A stretch of DNA of 64,000 nt from Xylanibacter muris (GTDB lineage: Bacteria; Bacteroidota; Bacteroidia; Bacteroidales; Bacteroidaceae): positions 1 to 64,000 of the forward strand of contig NZ_JABKKF010000004.1 of the NCBI RefSeq assembly GCF_013166605.1, in the 5' to 3' direction. Both the position numbers and the translations under genes were made by a program. Of this stretch, positions 45,261-54,519 are shown in pieces. The notes under the pieces were generated by a model that was not told the origin of the DNA, searched no databases, and saw only the letters and a list, made by a program, of their open reading frames with translations. Every line of letters begins with the position of its first letter. Position 1 is the stretch's first letter.

Positions 45261-47942
45261 TTATTTCACAACAACTTTCCTTGTCTTTACAACACCGTTG
45301 GCATAAACTTCCTTAACGATGTTTATACCCTTGGCTGTACCGCTGAGCTGAGTGCCGTTGATACTGTAAACCATGGTACGCACCACATCGCCTGCCGCAT
45401 CGCTGCCGTTCATAACGTCTTCGATACCTGTCACATACTCTTCCGACTTCTCACCGTGATTGAGTATCAATACATCCAACACGTTCCCTGAAGTAGCGGC
45501 GGCGGCAACTTTTACAAACACTTTGTCCGTGCCTTCATAAGAAAGAAGAGTCTTACGCCATATACGGCTGCTGCCGTCCTTGCCGTTATCGCCATTGCCT
45601 TTGATTGTACCGCTGCTCATATTGCCGATGAGTTGCCATTTATCAGAACCCACCTTGTCTGCGTCAATAGTGTCTGTAGCCACATAAAGTGCTACCTCCG
45701 TATTATATCCGCCGATGAATCCGACAACATCAAACGGACCTTGGATAGCCTCTGTTGTATACAGACATGCTGAATACGGGTCTTTAGCACCGTTGGGATC
45801 TGTCTCCACACTGCTGAAACTTACAAAATAGTTGCTTACCCTGTCATCATCATCCTCTGCTGTCTGAGGGTTATATCCGTTGAAGTCACCGGGGTTATGG
45901 CCTATTGATGTGCTCTGCCATAAAGCCATCTGGCCGTAGGTCTTGAATGCCCAACCCTTGCCCGGGTTATGGTATGTAGCCTTATACATAGGATTATAAA
46001 TCAGGTTGCCTTCCGCATCCTCACCTACAGGATTGTCTATATCGTAGAAGCTGTACGGATTCTTTCCTATATAATATGACGGTGACGCACCGGCAAGGCT
46101 CCAGTCTTCCTTATTTGCATTGAATGATGAAACAACGTCGATACGCACCACCTCATCGTCTATGTCAACAAACTGAGAAACCGGCTCAGACTGAAGCTTG
46201 CCGTTGCCCTCGGCTGTAAAGAATGTGATTGTGGCGTGCTTTGTGAGAACAATAGGCTCCACATAGTTTGAACAACGCATGCTGTCTGTGCTTCCCATAT
46301 AGTTATACTTGATTACATCGCCTTCGTTTGCAGGGATAAGGGTAACGGTTGTCTTACCGCTCTCTTTGCTCAAAGATATTGTAGGAGCACCGGCAAGTTC
46401 GTTGATGGTGATGGTCTTCTCAACGACATCAGCATTGTAGTAGCCGTCGGCAACGACAAGCGCCTTCACAACGAGACTTTCCTTAAGGTCGAAAGGCTCT
46501 GTATAGAGTGTGCTCTCTGTGGTAGGCTCACTACCGTCAAGAGTATAGTAGATATTTGAACGCTTTGTGGAAGACTTCAATGACACGGTAGTATACTTAT
46601 GATGATACTCCTCTGATATTGTAGCTTTGGAAGCCTTTGAAACGGCAACTTTGGTATCGTTAAGCATTTCGACGGCATTTATGAACACATCAATGACATT
46701 CTCGTCCGGAGCGACGTTCGGAGCATACGGAATCATCATGTAGGCATTGCGGTCGATATTATGTGCATGAATTGCATTGATATCGCCTGTCTTTGCAATG
46801 ATAGAGTCGTTATAGAAGTATGAGCCGGGCTCGGCTGTATAGCCCAACACATTGCCTTCAGACACAAGTGAAAGCATTCCGTCTTCACCTACATACGAGC
46901 CTACAGCCACATCGGATGAGAGGAACAGTTTGCTGCCGCGTGCAGCCTCGCCTACCAAAACGCTACCGGAAGCACCTTCCGCCACGTTGCCGTAACCCCA
47001 TGCGGGATAAAGACCTGGAGTGAGATTCAGCATCGGAACAAACGCTATCGCACTCTTTATCGTGCTTACATACGGATTGGTTGCGGGAATAAGGTCGCTG
47101 AGAACAACAACGCTATAAGTCTGCAAGGAATCGGAAGTCACGTTTGCAAGGTCGGCATTGCCTGCATTGATGTCTATAGGAGTGATTTTCACACCGCCCA
47201 TTTTTTCAACAAGCTCGGGAAATATCGCAGTCGTGACAACATCATTATCTGGATTTGTCGTCTCAGAATCATAAAGATAGGCTATCTTCACCCTGTCGTC
47301 TGCAGGATTATCACCCTCATCAATCTGTACAAGGACAATGTCGCAGCCGCCTCCGACAACTCTCAGCTTCACATCGACAGAGTCTTCGCCTTCACCGACA
47401 ACTTTCCAAACCAAGGTGTAGTTGCCGTCCTGCTCGGGAGCGGCACCTTCAAGTTTGTTTCCAAGACAAATACCGCCTTCCGGACCGGAGATATACTCCA
47501 GATTGCCGTTTCCGGCAACGAATCCTCGTCCTGTAGCCGTAGCGTTTGCCGACTGTGCTCTAAGTGTCACTGTCTGGCCCGGAGCCAGTTTCGGAAGGAT
47601 AAGCTCCATCTTGGCACGGCTCATACGGAATCCTTTGGCACGCACAAGCATATTGTTGTTCTTGCTGAGTCCGGCAGTACCGATTTCAAGTCCTTCAAGT
47701 TCCTTGATTGGAATACCGTTGGCCATGATCTTTCCGGACAGCTTTTTGTTGTCCTTCCATTCTGTAATGACTCCGTCGACCTCCTTACTCATTATCCAGT
47801 TCTGCGGACCGGCGACATCGGCATTAAGGTTTTCCTTTGTCTCATCACTGAAAGTCGTGAAGTCCCAGGTTTTCCTTACCTGAGAATTTACTGCGCCCAC
47901 AGACAATATGAGCGTCAGCCCCAAAGTAAATAGTTTCTTCAT
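45261..47942 (-). CDS. Secreted multidomain surface protein, paralog B
   Basis: An 893-residue paralog of the preceding protein with the same order: signal peptide, N-terminal beta-sandwich (KTWDFTTFSDETKENL), Rossmann-like block (IAYLYDSETTNPDNDV), chitobiase C-terminal-like modules, beta domain and sorting tail (YSINGTQLSGTAKGINIVKE). From about residue 225 to the end the two are nearly the same (NIYYTLDGSEPTTESTLYTE), but the first 200 residues share little. The start is the ATG at 47942 (MKKLFTLGLTL), not the ATG four codons earlier, by analogy with paralog A. A -7 box TAATTTTG is at 48079-48072. Confidence 0.8.
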   Translation of the reverse strand: MKKLFTLGLTLILSVGAVNSQVRKTWDFTTFSDETKENLNADVAGPQNWIMSKEVDGVITEWKDNKKLSGKIMANGIPIKELEGLEIGTAGLSKNNNMLVRAKGFRMSRAKMELILPKLAPGQTVTLRAQSANATATGRGFVAGNGNLEYISGPEGGICLGNKLEGAAPEQDGNYTLVWKVVGEGEDSVDVKLRVVGGGCDIVLVQIDEGDNPADDRVKIAYLYDSETTNPDNDVVTTAIFPELVEKMGGVKITPIDINAGNADLANVTSDSLQTYSVVVLSDLIPATNPYVSTIKSAIAFVPMLNLTPGLYPAWGYGNVAEGASGSVLVGEAARGSKLFLSSDVAVGSYVGEDGMLSLVSEGNVLGYTAEPGSYFYNDSIIAKTGDINAIHAHNIDRNAYMMIPYAPNVAPDENVIDVFINAVEMLNDTKVAVSKASKATISEEYHHKYTTVSLKSSTKRSNIYYTLDGSEPTTESTLYTEPFDLKESLVVKALVVADGYYNADVVEKTITINELAGAPTISLSKESGKTTVTLIPANEGDVIKYNYMGSTDSMRCSNYVEPIVLTKHATITFFTAEGNGKLQSEPVSQFVDIDDEVVRIDVVSSFNANKEDWSLAGASPSYYIGKNPYSFYDIDNPVGEDAEGNLIYNPMYKATYHNPGKGWAFKTYGQMALWQSTSIGHNPGDFNGYNPQTAEDDDDRVSNYFVSFSSVETDPNGAKDPYSACLYTTEAIQGPFDVVGFIGGYNTEVALYVATDTIDADKVGSDKWQLIGNMSSGTIKGNGDNGKDGSSRIWRKTLLSYEGTDKVFVKVAAAATSGNVLDVLILNHGEKSEEYVTGIEDVMNGSDAAGDVVRTMVYSINGTQLSGTAKGINIVKEVYANGVVKTRKVVVK

Positions 47943-48095
47943 AAAAAAAATCAATTATACATTAGTTTTGATTATACCCGTTACGGTATGAATTAATAAA
48001 TTACATAACAAACAAGTGAACAATAGATTAATCTGTCAGTAGTTTTCTTAAATAAAACCTTTAAATCGCTGCAAAATTAATCATAATATATAAAA

Positions 48096-48137
48096 AAGGC
48101 GTTGCCAAACACAATATATATTTGACAAACGCCTTTA
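48096..48137 (-). terminator. Terminator of the 64-aa gene
   Basis: AAGGCGTTG (from 48096) pairs with CAAACGCCTT (to about 48135). On the minus strand the second arm is followed by TTTTTATA. It lies between the end of the small gene and the promoter of paralog B. Confidence 0.65.
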
Positions 48138-48170
48138 TTTTTTGATACAGTCTAAAAAACAGAAATACCG

Positions 48171-48365
48171 CTACTTCCCTTTATGACGGTTGGCACGCTG
48201 CTCACGGTATTTGGCCTTCTGACGCGCGGAGCCGCTGCCATGAGCACCGGTGATATACTGCTTTTTCTTAGCCTTGGTCTTCACCTTCCCACTGTTGCCA
48301 TTGTCCTTCGGGGCACTGCGGAACACTATGCCTCCACCTGCAATTATATCATCTATGTCACTCAT
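48171..48365 (-). CDS. Small basic protein (64 aa), unknown
   Basis: A 64-residue, very basic protein (GKVKTKAKKKQYITGAHGSG, then ARQKAKYREQRANRHKGK). Such a composition suggests RNA or ribosome binding, but I do not recognise a family. It is supported by a terminator right after it and by a normal start. It lies about 50 bases downstream of purH on the same strand and may be co-transcribed in reverse order, after purH. Confidence 0.6.
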   Translation of the reverse strand: MSDIDDIIAGGGIVFRSAPKDNGNSGKVKTKAKKKQYITGAHGSGSARQKAKYREQRANRHKGK

Positions 48366-48414
48366 AATCCTTGACTGTCAAAAATTAATTCCATAACAAG
48401 AACAGGCAAGGACA

Positions 48415-49596
48415 TCAATGATGAAACAGGCGCACACCTGTGAATGCCATTGCTATATCATATTTATTACATGTGTCGATAACATTATCGTCGCGCACCG
48501 AACCGCCTGCCTGCGCTATATATTTGACACCGCTCTTGCGGGCACGCTCGATGTTGTCGCCAAAGGGGAAGAATGCATCACTGCCAAGTGCCACATCCGT
48601 GTTCTTAGCTATCCACTCTTTCTTCTCCTCCTTTGTCAGCGGCTCAGGTTTCTCCTTAAAGAACATATGCCATGTTCCGTCACGCAACACATCATCGTAA
48701 TCCTCGCTTATATACACGTCTATGGTATTGTCGCGGTCGGCACGGCGTATGCCGTCTATAAACGGAAGCGACATCACTTTCGGATGCTGTCGCAGCCACC
48801 ATATATCCGCCTTGTTTCCTGCAAGACGCGTACAATGGATACGGCTCTGCTGCCCGGCACCGATACCGATGGCCTGGCCGTCCTTCACATAGCATACGGA
48901 ATTGCTCTGTGTGTACTTAAGGGTGATAAGCGCGATAATAAGATCGCGCCTTGCAGCCTCCGTGAATGTCTTGTTGTCGGTCGGTATATTCTCAAACAAG
49001 GCAGGATCGTCAAGCCTTACCTCGTTGCGTCCCTGCTCAAATGTCACTCCGAACACCTGCTTGCGCTCTATAGGCTCGGGAATATAATCCGGATCTATCT
49101 TTATCACGTTGTATGTTCCCTTACGCTTGTCTTTAAGTATTTCAAGAGCTTCGGGAGTATAGCCGGGAGCAATCACGCCATCGCTGACCTCACGCTTTAT
49201 AAGCGTTGCCGTAGCTGCGTCGCAAGTATCGCTCAAAGCCACGAAATCTCCGTATGAGCTCATCCTGTCCGCACCGCGGGCCCGTGCGTATGCACATGCC
49301 AAAGGTGAAAGTCCTATATTCACGTCGTCTACGAAATACACCTTCTTCAATGTATCATTCAACGGCAGTCCCACAGCCGCACCCGCAGGAGATACATGCT
49401 TGAACGACGCTGCGGCGGGAAGGCCCGTAGCAGCTTTCAGCTCCCTGACAAGCTGCCAGCTGTTAAGCGCGTCGAGGAAATTGATATATCCGGGACGGCC
49501 GTTGATCACTTCAATGGGCAGTTCGCCCCCGGTCATATAAATACGTGAAGGCTTCTGGTTTGGATTGCAACCATACTTTAACGCTAATTCTTTCAT
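48415..49596 (-). CDS. purH: AICAR formyltransferase, stand-alone
   Basis: A 393-residue protein equal to the transformylase half of PurH: it adds a formyl group from 10-formyl-THF to AICAR, the ninth purine step. It shows SFKHVSPAGAAVGLPL with the active-site Lys-His, SNSVCYVKDGQAIGIGAGQQ and the final LGSDAFFPFGDNIERARKSG. The IMP cyclohydrolase domain normally fused at the N-terminus is absent. Family length for the single-domain form is about 390 residues, so it is complete, and cyclohydrolase must be encoded elsewhere. The promoter is TTG (49655-49653), 20 bp, TAATTTTG (49632-49625). Confidence 0.9.
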   Translation of the reverse strand: MKELALKYGCNPNQKPSRIYMTGGELPIEVINGRPGYINFLDALNSWQLVRELKAATGLPAAASFKHVSPAGAAVGLPLNDTLKKVYFVDDVNIGLSPLACAYARARGADRMSSYGDFVALSDTCDAATATLIKREVSDGVIAPGYTPEALEILKDKRKGTYNVIKIDPDYIPEPIERKQVFGVTFEQGRNEVRLDDPALFENIPTDNKTFTEAARRDLIIALITLKYTQSNSVCYVKDGQAIGIGAGQQSRIHCTRLAGNKADIWWLRQHPKVMSLPFIDGIRRADRDNTIDVYISEDYDDVLRDGTWHMFFKEKPEPLTKEEKKEWIAKNTDVALGSDAFFPFGDNIERARKSGVKYIAQAGGSVRDDNVIDTCNKYDIAMAFTGVRLFHH

Positions 49597-49624
49597 TTCT
49601 ATACAGATATAAATTATTTCGGTG

Positions 49625-49655
49625 CAAAATTAATATAAATATGCGAGATATGCAA
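49625..49655 (-). promoter_or_regulatory. Promoter of the AICAR formyltransferase gene
   Basis: Minus strand TTG (49655-49653) and TAATTTTG (49632-49625), 20 bp apart, start transcription about 20 nt before the ATG at 49596. Confidence 0.6.
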
Positions 49656-49676
49656 CTAATGGTTTGCCAAACAATG

Positions 49677-51359
49677 TCATTCTCCCAATTTCAGTGTCTT
49701 GTCGCAATATCCGATAACGGCCGGACGGTGGGTAATAAATATTATTGTCTTGTCATTGTCGCCGAGAATGTTCTTAAGAAGCCTTTTCTCCGTTTCCGCA
49801 TCAAGCGCACTCGTCGCCTCGTCAAACAGCATGATGCTCCTGCCTCTCAACAGGGCACGGGCCACGGCTATGCGTTGCGCCTGCCCTTCGCTCAGACCGC
49901 CCCCGCCCTCGGATGTTTCCGTGTCGAGACCGTCAGGCAGACTCATCACAAAGTCCGCACAGGCCTTTACAAGAACCTCCTTCATTTCCAGCTCCGTGGC
50001 GTCAGGCTTTGCAAGAAGAAGATTGTCGCGTATCGTGCCGCTGAGCAGCGTATTTCCCTGTGGAACATAAACGAAATTCCCACGCAGCAACGGTGATGCC
50101 TCAGCCGTCCGGCCTGTGGCATCGTAGACGGATATGTCACCGCTTACAGGGCGCACAAGCGCAAGAAGCAGACGTATAAGGGTGGTCTTTCCCGCTCCTG
50201 TCTCACCGAGAATAGCGGTACAGCTTCCCGGAGTGAAATCGAACGACAATCCGTCTATCACCTTACGAGAACCGTTATCATATATATATGTGACATTCTC
50301 AAGCCTTACACCGCACGGGCTGTCCATCATCACGGGCGCGCCCTGCTCTTCCTCCGGTATTTCCTCAAGCTCCATCAGCCTCTCCGCCGCCGTGAACACA
50401 CCAACGAAAGCCGGTGCGAGACGTGTAAGGTCACGGGCCGGAGACTGTATCCTGTAAACCAGCTGAAGAAAAGCCGTCATAGCCCCGAAAGTTATCACAC
50501 CGTCGGCAAGACGCACCGCACTCCACAGAAAGGCGACAAGATATCCTATGGAAAAACCGGAATTGAGAAAAAGATTCGAATAAACAGAGAACTTAGTACG
50601 CCTGCGCACATGATTACGCAAAGTGCTCTGCCCGCTATCGAGACGCGACACCATAAGACGGCCACATTCAAGGGTCTTTATCAGCATCCTGTGCTGGACG
50701 GTTTCCTGAAGCATGCTTTGCACATGGCTGTCGCTGTGGCGCACACGGCGTGAGAACTTCCGCATCCTCGAAATATAGAAACGGCTTGCAAAAATGAACA
50801 CCGGCAATATGGCAACGGTCACAACCGCAAGAAAAGAATCCATCTGCAAAAGATAGAGAAAAGCTCCGGCAAACAATGCCGCCACAGAAACGGTATTCGG
50901 AACAGTCTCGGTGAGAAATACTACGACAGTGTTCACGTCAAACTCAAGCCTGTTTATCACATCACCGCTATGATAGCGCTCACGCCCCCTCCACTCAGAA
51001 CGCAACAGCCGGCCGAGCATCTGCCTCTGCATGCGGTTTTGGGCCTTGATACCCAATATGTTCTTAATCCATACACCGGATATATGAATGGCAAAATCGC
51101 AAAGTATCAAGACAGCCATAAACCCGACAGCAAAATACAGCGAGCCGGAAGACGCCCCCGACGCAATGTCTATGGCATGCTGCATTGCCCATACCGTGGC
51201 AAGGCTCACGGCTACGCCCGCCAGTCCGAGCACGGCATTAAGCAAAGCCTGCCGGCGGTTGCCGCGCCATGCCCTCCACAGCCACCTTAGAGTGACACGT
51301 GCCGAATACCGGTGATTGTCCGGCATACGAAAAAGCTTCTTCAAACCGAGCGTCCACAT
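49677..51359 (-). CDS. ABC exporter, fused permease and ATPase
   Basis: A 560-residue half-transporter that should dimerise. About six membrane segments (residues 38-300) precede the ATPase: Walker A GETGAGKTTLIRLLLA, Q-loop VYVPQGNTLLSG, signature LSEGQ in place of the common LSGGQ, Walker B IMLFDEATSALD and switch His in FITHRP. It belongs to the MsbA/MdlB type of exporters; substrate (lipid, peptide or drug) cannot be told. It is preceded by nadK on the same strand with a 53-base gap. Confidence 0.88.
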   Translation of the reverse strand: MWTLGLKKLFRMPDNHRYSARVTLRWLWRAWRGNRRQALLNAVLGLAGVAVSLATVWAMQHAIDIASGASSGSLYFAVGFMAVLILCDFAIHISGVWIKNILGIKAQNRMQRQMLGRLLRSEWRGRERYHSGDVINRLEFDVNTVVVFLTETVPNTVSVAALFAGAFLYLLQMDSFLAVVTVAILPVFIFASRFYISRMRKFSRRVRHSDSHVQSMLQETVQHRMLIKTLECGRLMVSRLDSGQSTLRNHVRRRTKFSVYSNLFLNSGFSIGYLVAFLWSAVRLADGVITFGAMTAFLQLVYRIQSPARDLTRLAPAFVGVFTAAERLMELEEIPEEEQGAPVMMDSPCGVRLENVTYIYDNGSRKVIDGLSFDFTPGSCTAILGETGAGKTTLIRLLLALVRPVSGDISVYDATGRTAEASPLLRGNFVYVPQGNTLLSGTIRDNLLLAKPDATELEMKEVLVKACADFVMSLPDGLDTETSEGGGGLSEGQAQRIAVARALLRGRSIMLFDEATSALDAETEKRLLKNILGDNDKTIIFITHRPAVIGYCDKTLKLGE

Positions 51360-51412
51360 ACCTTATATAATATTATATCCTTTAAAAAAGCTCCACTGCA
51401 GTAACACATTTA

Positions 51413-52306
51413 TTATATATTCCTGCTGTCAGCACCCCACATCATTTTCTCACGTATGGTACTGAAATACTTCTGACCGCTTCTTTTCACTATGTTCACA
51501 TTATATGATGCCCTCCGCAATATCAGGCTTGTACCCTCCTTGCACTTCGTCGAACGCCCGTCGATCGCAACAAGGAAGCTGTGGCTGCGACTTTCCACGT
51601 CGAGCCTTATCTCAGCACTGTCCGGAATAACAATCGGACGTGTGTTCAGGCTATGCGGCGCCACGGCCGTCAACGCGAATACATTTGTTCCCGGCACTAT
51701 TATCGGACCGCCGTTTGACAGAGAATAGGCCGTTGACCCGGTGGGAGTGCTGACGATAAGCCCGTCGGCCTGATATGTGGTGAGATATTCTCCTCCGATT
51801 GACGTATGTATGGAAATCATCGAGGCACTGTCGCGCTTAAGTATCGCCACATCGTTAAGGGCGTAAACAGAACCATTGAATGCCACATCTGCGTCTGCAG
51901 ACACATGGATTGCCTTACGGCTGTCTATCATATAGTCTCCACTGTATAAAGAGCGTATACATTCCTCTATCTCGGCAGGACATACATCGGCAAGGAATCC
52001 CAAACGTCCCATATTCACTCCGACAATAGGAATCTCCTTATCCCCGACACGACCGGCCGCCTTAAGAAACGTACCGTCACCGCCCATGGAGATTACGAAA
52101 TCGGCATCAAAGCCATCACCGTCAAACATACGGCCGGAAGATGTGCCCACCATGCCCGTATCCATGAGAAAAGTGTAATATTCCCTGTCTATATATACCT
52201 CTGCCCCATACCTTGAAAGGCATGAGATTATTTTCTGTATTGAAGAAGACTTCTTAACCTGATATGTGTTGCCGAAAATAGCAAATCTTAGTTTCCCGGA
52301 TGTCAT
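51413..52306 (-). CDS. nadK: NAD kinase
   Basis: A 297-residue enzyme phosphorylating NAD to NADP. It contains the family motif SMGGDGTFLKAAGR (residues 73-86), VGVNMGRLGFLADV, ALNDVAILKRDSASM and the C-terminal glycine-rich VSTPTGSTAYSLSNGGPI. Length is usual for bacterial NadK. The promoter is TTTG (52460-52457), 19 bp, TATCTTTG (52437-52430), divergent from pdxJ. Confidence 0.95.
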   Translation of the reverse strand: MTSGKLRFAIFGNTYQVKKSSSIQKIISCLSRYGAEVYIDREYYTFLMDTGMVGTSSGRMFDGDGFDADFVISMGGDGTFLKAAGRVGDKEIPIVGVNMGRLGFLADVCPAEIEECIRSLYSGDYMIDSRKAIHVSADADVAFNGSVYALNDVAILKRDSASMISIHTSIGGEYLTTYQADGLIVSTPTGSTAYSLSNGGPIIVPGTNVFALTAVAPHSLNTRPIVIPDSAEIRLDVESRSHSFLVAIDGRSTKCKEGTSLILRRASYNVNIVKRSGQKYFSTIREKMMWGADSRNI

Positions 52307-52368
52307 AAAAAATACCTTTTTTTTAATATCTTTTCGATTTGCCTTTCATTTATTCGGCAAACATTTAG

Positions 52369-52460
52369 TAACTTTGCGAAAATTCTTTCCAACAAAGAAA
52401 AACAGCCATAAAATCCCACTCTTAGGGCGCAAAGATAGTACAATTAAAAGAGAATACAAA
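52369..52460. promoter_or_regulatory. Divergent promoters of nadK and pdxJ
   Basis: Leftward: TTTG (52460-52457), 19 bp, TATCTTTG (52437-52430). Rightward: -7 box TAACTTTG (52369-52376), about 100 nt before pdxJ. The two transcripts overlap: the rightward start lies downstream of the leftward start, so their leaders are complementary for about 50 nt. Confidence 0.6.
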
Positions 52461-52477
52461 ATAAAAGCAAACGAAAT

Positions 52478-53191
52478 ATGACAAAGTTAAGCGTTAACAT
52501 CAACAAGGTGGCGACAATACGCAACGCCAGAGGAGCCAACAATCCCGACATACTGAAGGTGGCGTCAGACTGCGAATTGTTCGGAGCACAAGGAATAACC
52601 GTACATCCCCGCCCTGATGAACGCCACATCAGATATCAGGATGTAAGAGACATCCGCCCTATGATAAAAACAGAACTGAACATCGAAGGCAACCCCATAG
52701 CCAAGTATATAGACCTGGTACTTGAGGTGAGACCAGCGCAGGTGACACTCGTTCCTGACTCCCACGACCAGATTACATCAAACCACGGATGGGACACGAA
52801 AAACAACATCACATTCCTAACTGATGTCATCGGCAGATTCAAGGAGGCCGGCATACGCACTTCAATATTTGTCGACGCAGATGCGGAAATGGTAGGATAC
52901 GCAAAGAAATGCGGTACAGACAGGGTGGAGCTCTACACGGAGCCGTATGCCGCAAACTACCGCAACGGCCGGGCGGAAGCCATTGCTCCGTTCACCGATG
53001 CGGCCATGGCGGCACGCGAGCTGGGTCTCGGCCTGAATGCTGGCCATGACCTGAGCCTTGAAAACCTTCACTATTTCCATCAAAACATTCCGTGGATTGA
53101 CGAGGTGAGCATCGGCCATGCCATCATCTGCGACGCCCTGTACATGGGCTTGCGGAACACTATCGGGAAATATCTTGAGGCCCTGAAATGA
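52478..53191 (+). CDS. pdxJ: Pyridoxine 5'-phosphate synthase
   Basis: A 237-residue TIM barrel joining 3-amino-2-oxopropyl phosphate and deoxyxylulose 5-phosphate into pyridoxine phosphate (DXP-dependent B6 route). Visible motifs are LSVNINKVATIRNARGANNP, ITVHPRPDERHIR with the active-site His and Arg, and LNAGHDLSLENL near the end. Deoxyxylulose phosphate is shared with the isoprenoid route, whose ispD is two genes downstream and ispF at 60772. Confidence 0.95.
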   Translation: MTKLSVNINKVATIRNARGANNPDILKVASDCELFGAQGITVHPRPDERHIRYQDVRDIRPMIKTELNIEGNPIAKYIDLVLEVRPAQVTLVPDSHDQITSNHGWDTKNNITFLTDVIGRFKEAGIRTSIFVDADAEMVGYAKKCGTDRVELYTEPYAANYRNGRAEAIAPFTDAAMAARELGLGLNAGHDLSLENLHYFHQNIPWIDEVSIGHAIICDALYMGLRNTIGKYLEALK

Positions 53192-53265
53192 CGGCACAAA
53201 AAAACAAAGGGAAGCAGAATCCGCCATACAGACAACAATAGAAATACAAAAAAACAACAGCGACA

Positions 53266-53832
53266 ATGAGCAAAGCATTAGTATTCATGGCCGACGGCTT
53301 CGAAGACATCGAAGCACTGGCGACAGTCGATATCCTCCGCCGCGGAGGAATAGACGTGACAACCGTAAGCATAACAGGACACAAAGACGTGGAGAGTGCC
53401 CACGGAGTGAAAATAACAGCCGACGCGACATTCGAAGAGACGGACACCGGTGAGGCCACACTGCTGATACTGCCGGGAGGGATGCCCGGAGCAGCCAACC
53501 TTAACGCACACGAGGGACTGAAGAAAGCCCTCATCGAGCATAACAGACAGAACAGGATGATCGCCGCCATCTGTGCCGCACCGATGGTGCTCGGAGGGCT
53601 CGGACTTCTTGACGGCCGGCGCGCTACATGCTACCCCGGATTCGAACAGTATCTCGGCAGCGCGGCATACACAGGAGAGCTGTGCACCACCGACGGCAAC
53701 ATCACGACAGGTGAGGGACCGGCAGCTACTTTCCCGTTTGCATACGCATTGCTCGAACAGCTGACAGACAGCGACAAAACGGCCCAAATTGCAGACGGTA
53801 TGATGTTTACACATCTGATGAAGACAAAATAA
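53266..53832 (+). CDS. DJ-1/PfpI family protein
   Basis: A 188-residue single-domain protein of the DJ-1 superfamily (YajL/ThiJ-like). The nucleophile elbow Cys103 is in AAICAAPMVLG and the conserved acidic partner is in ADGFEDIEA (residues 9-17). Family members include deglycase-like and chaperone proteins; the exact role is not decided by sequence. It is 74 bases after pdxJ and 6 bases before ispD, so probably in one operon with both. Confidence 0.88.
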   Translation: MSKALVFMADGFEDIEALATVDILRRGGIDVTTVSITGHKDVESAHGVKITADATFEETDTGEATLLILPGGMPGAANLNAHEGLKKALIEHNRQNRMIAAICAAPMVLGGLGLLDGRRATCYPGFEQYLGSAAYTGELCTTDGNITTGEGPAATFPFAYALLEQLTDSDKTAQIADGMMFTHLMKTK

Positions 53833-53838
53833 CAAGGA

Positions 53839-54519
53839 ATGACCCGCGATTACATAATAATTGTCGCCGGAGGAAAAGGACTGCGCATGGAAAGCGACAT
53901 TCCGAAACAGTTTCTTCCAATAATGGGAACACCGGTGCTCATGCGCACCATGAAGCGGTTTCACGACTACAGCAACAAGCTTCAAATAATACTTGTGCTG
54001 CCTGAAAGCCAACAGGAATATTGGACAGGACTGTGCAAAAGCCATTCCTTCGACATTCCCTATACCCTCGCCACCGGAGGACCGACGAGATTTCACTCTG
54101 TGAAAAACGGTCTCGACATGATTCCCGCCGATGCGGAGGGAACCGTCGGGGTGCATGACGGAGTAAGGCCGTTTCCCGACATAGAAGTTATAAGACGGTG
54201 CTATGATGCCGCAAGAACAACCGGAGCCGCAATACCTGTGACACCGGTTGTGGAAACACTAAGGCATATCACCTCCGGAACCGCCGACCGCAGTGCATAC
54301 AGACTCGTACAAACCCCACAGGTTTTCACCGTCGATGTGCTTCGCAAGGCCTACATGCAGGAATATACGGAAACATTCACAGACGATGCCTCGGTGGTGG
54401 AACATGCCGGACACCGCGTCACCATGATTGACGGCAACAGGGAAAATATAAAAATCACCACCCCGTTTGACATAGCCGTTGCCGAAGCGATAATAAAAAA
54501 GGCATCCTCCACACATTAA
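53839..54519 (+). CDS. ispD: 2-C-methyl-D-erythritol 4-phosphate cytidylyltransferase
   Basis: A 226-residue enzyme making CDP-methylerythritol in the MEP isoprenoid pathway. The CTP-binding loop is [20 protein letters not shown], followed by [10 protein letters not shown] and [15 protein letters not shown]. Length fits IspD. It ends the pdxJ operon. The partner ispF is in this window at 60772, on the other strand. Confidence 0.93.
   Translation: MTRDYIIIVAGGKGLRMESDIPKQFLPIMGTPVLMRTMKRFHDYSNKLQIILVLPESQQEYWTGLCKSHSFDIPYTLATGGPTRFHSVKNGLDMIPADAEGTVGVHDGVRPFPDIEVIRRCYDAARTTGAAIPVTPVVETLRHITSGTADRSAYRLVQTPQVFTVDVLRKAYMQEYTETFTDDASVVEHAGHRVTMIDGNRENIKITTPFDIAVAEAIIKKASSTH

Noticed and set aside
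53278..54156. 292-codon minus-strand frame across the DJ-1 and ispD genes
   Set aside because: Covers two clearly assigned genes in antisense; Cys/His/Ser-rich shadow composition.
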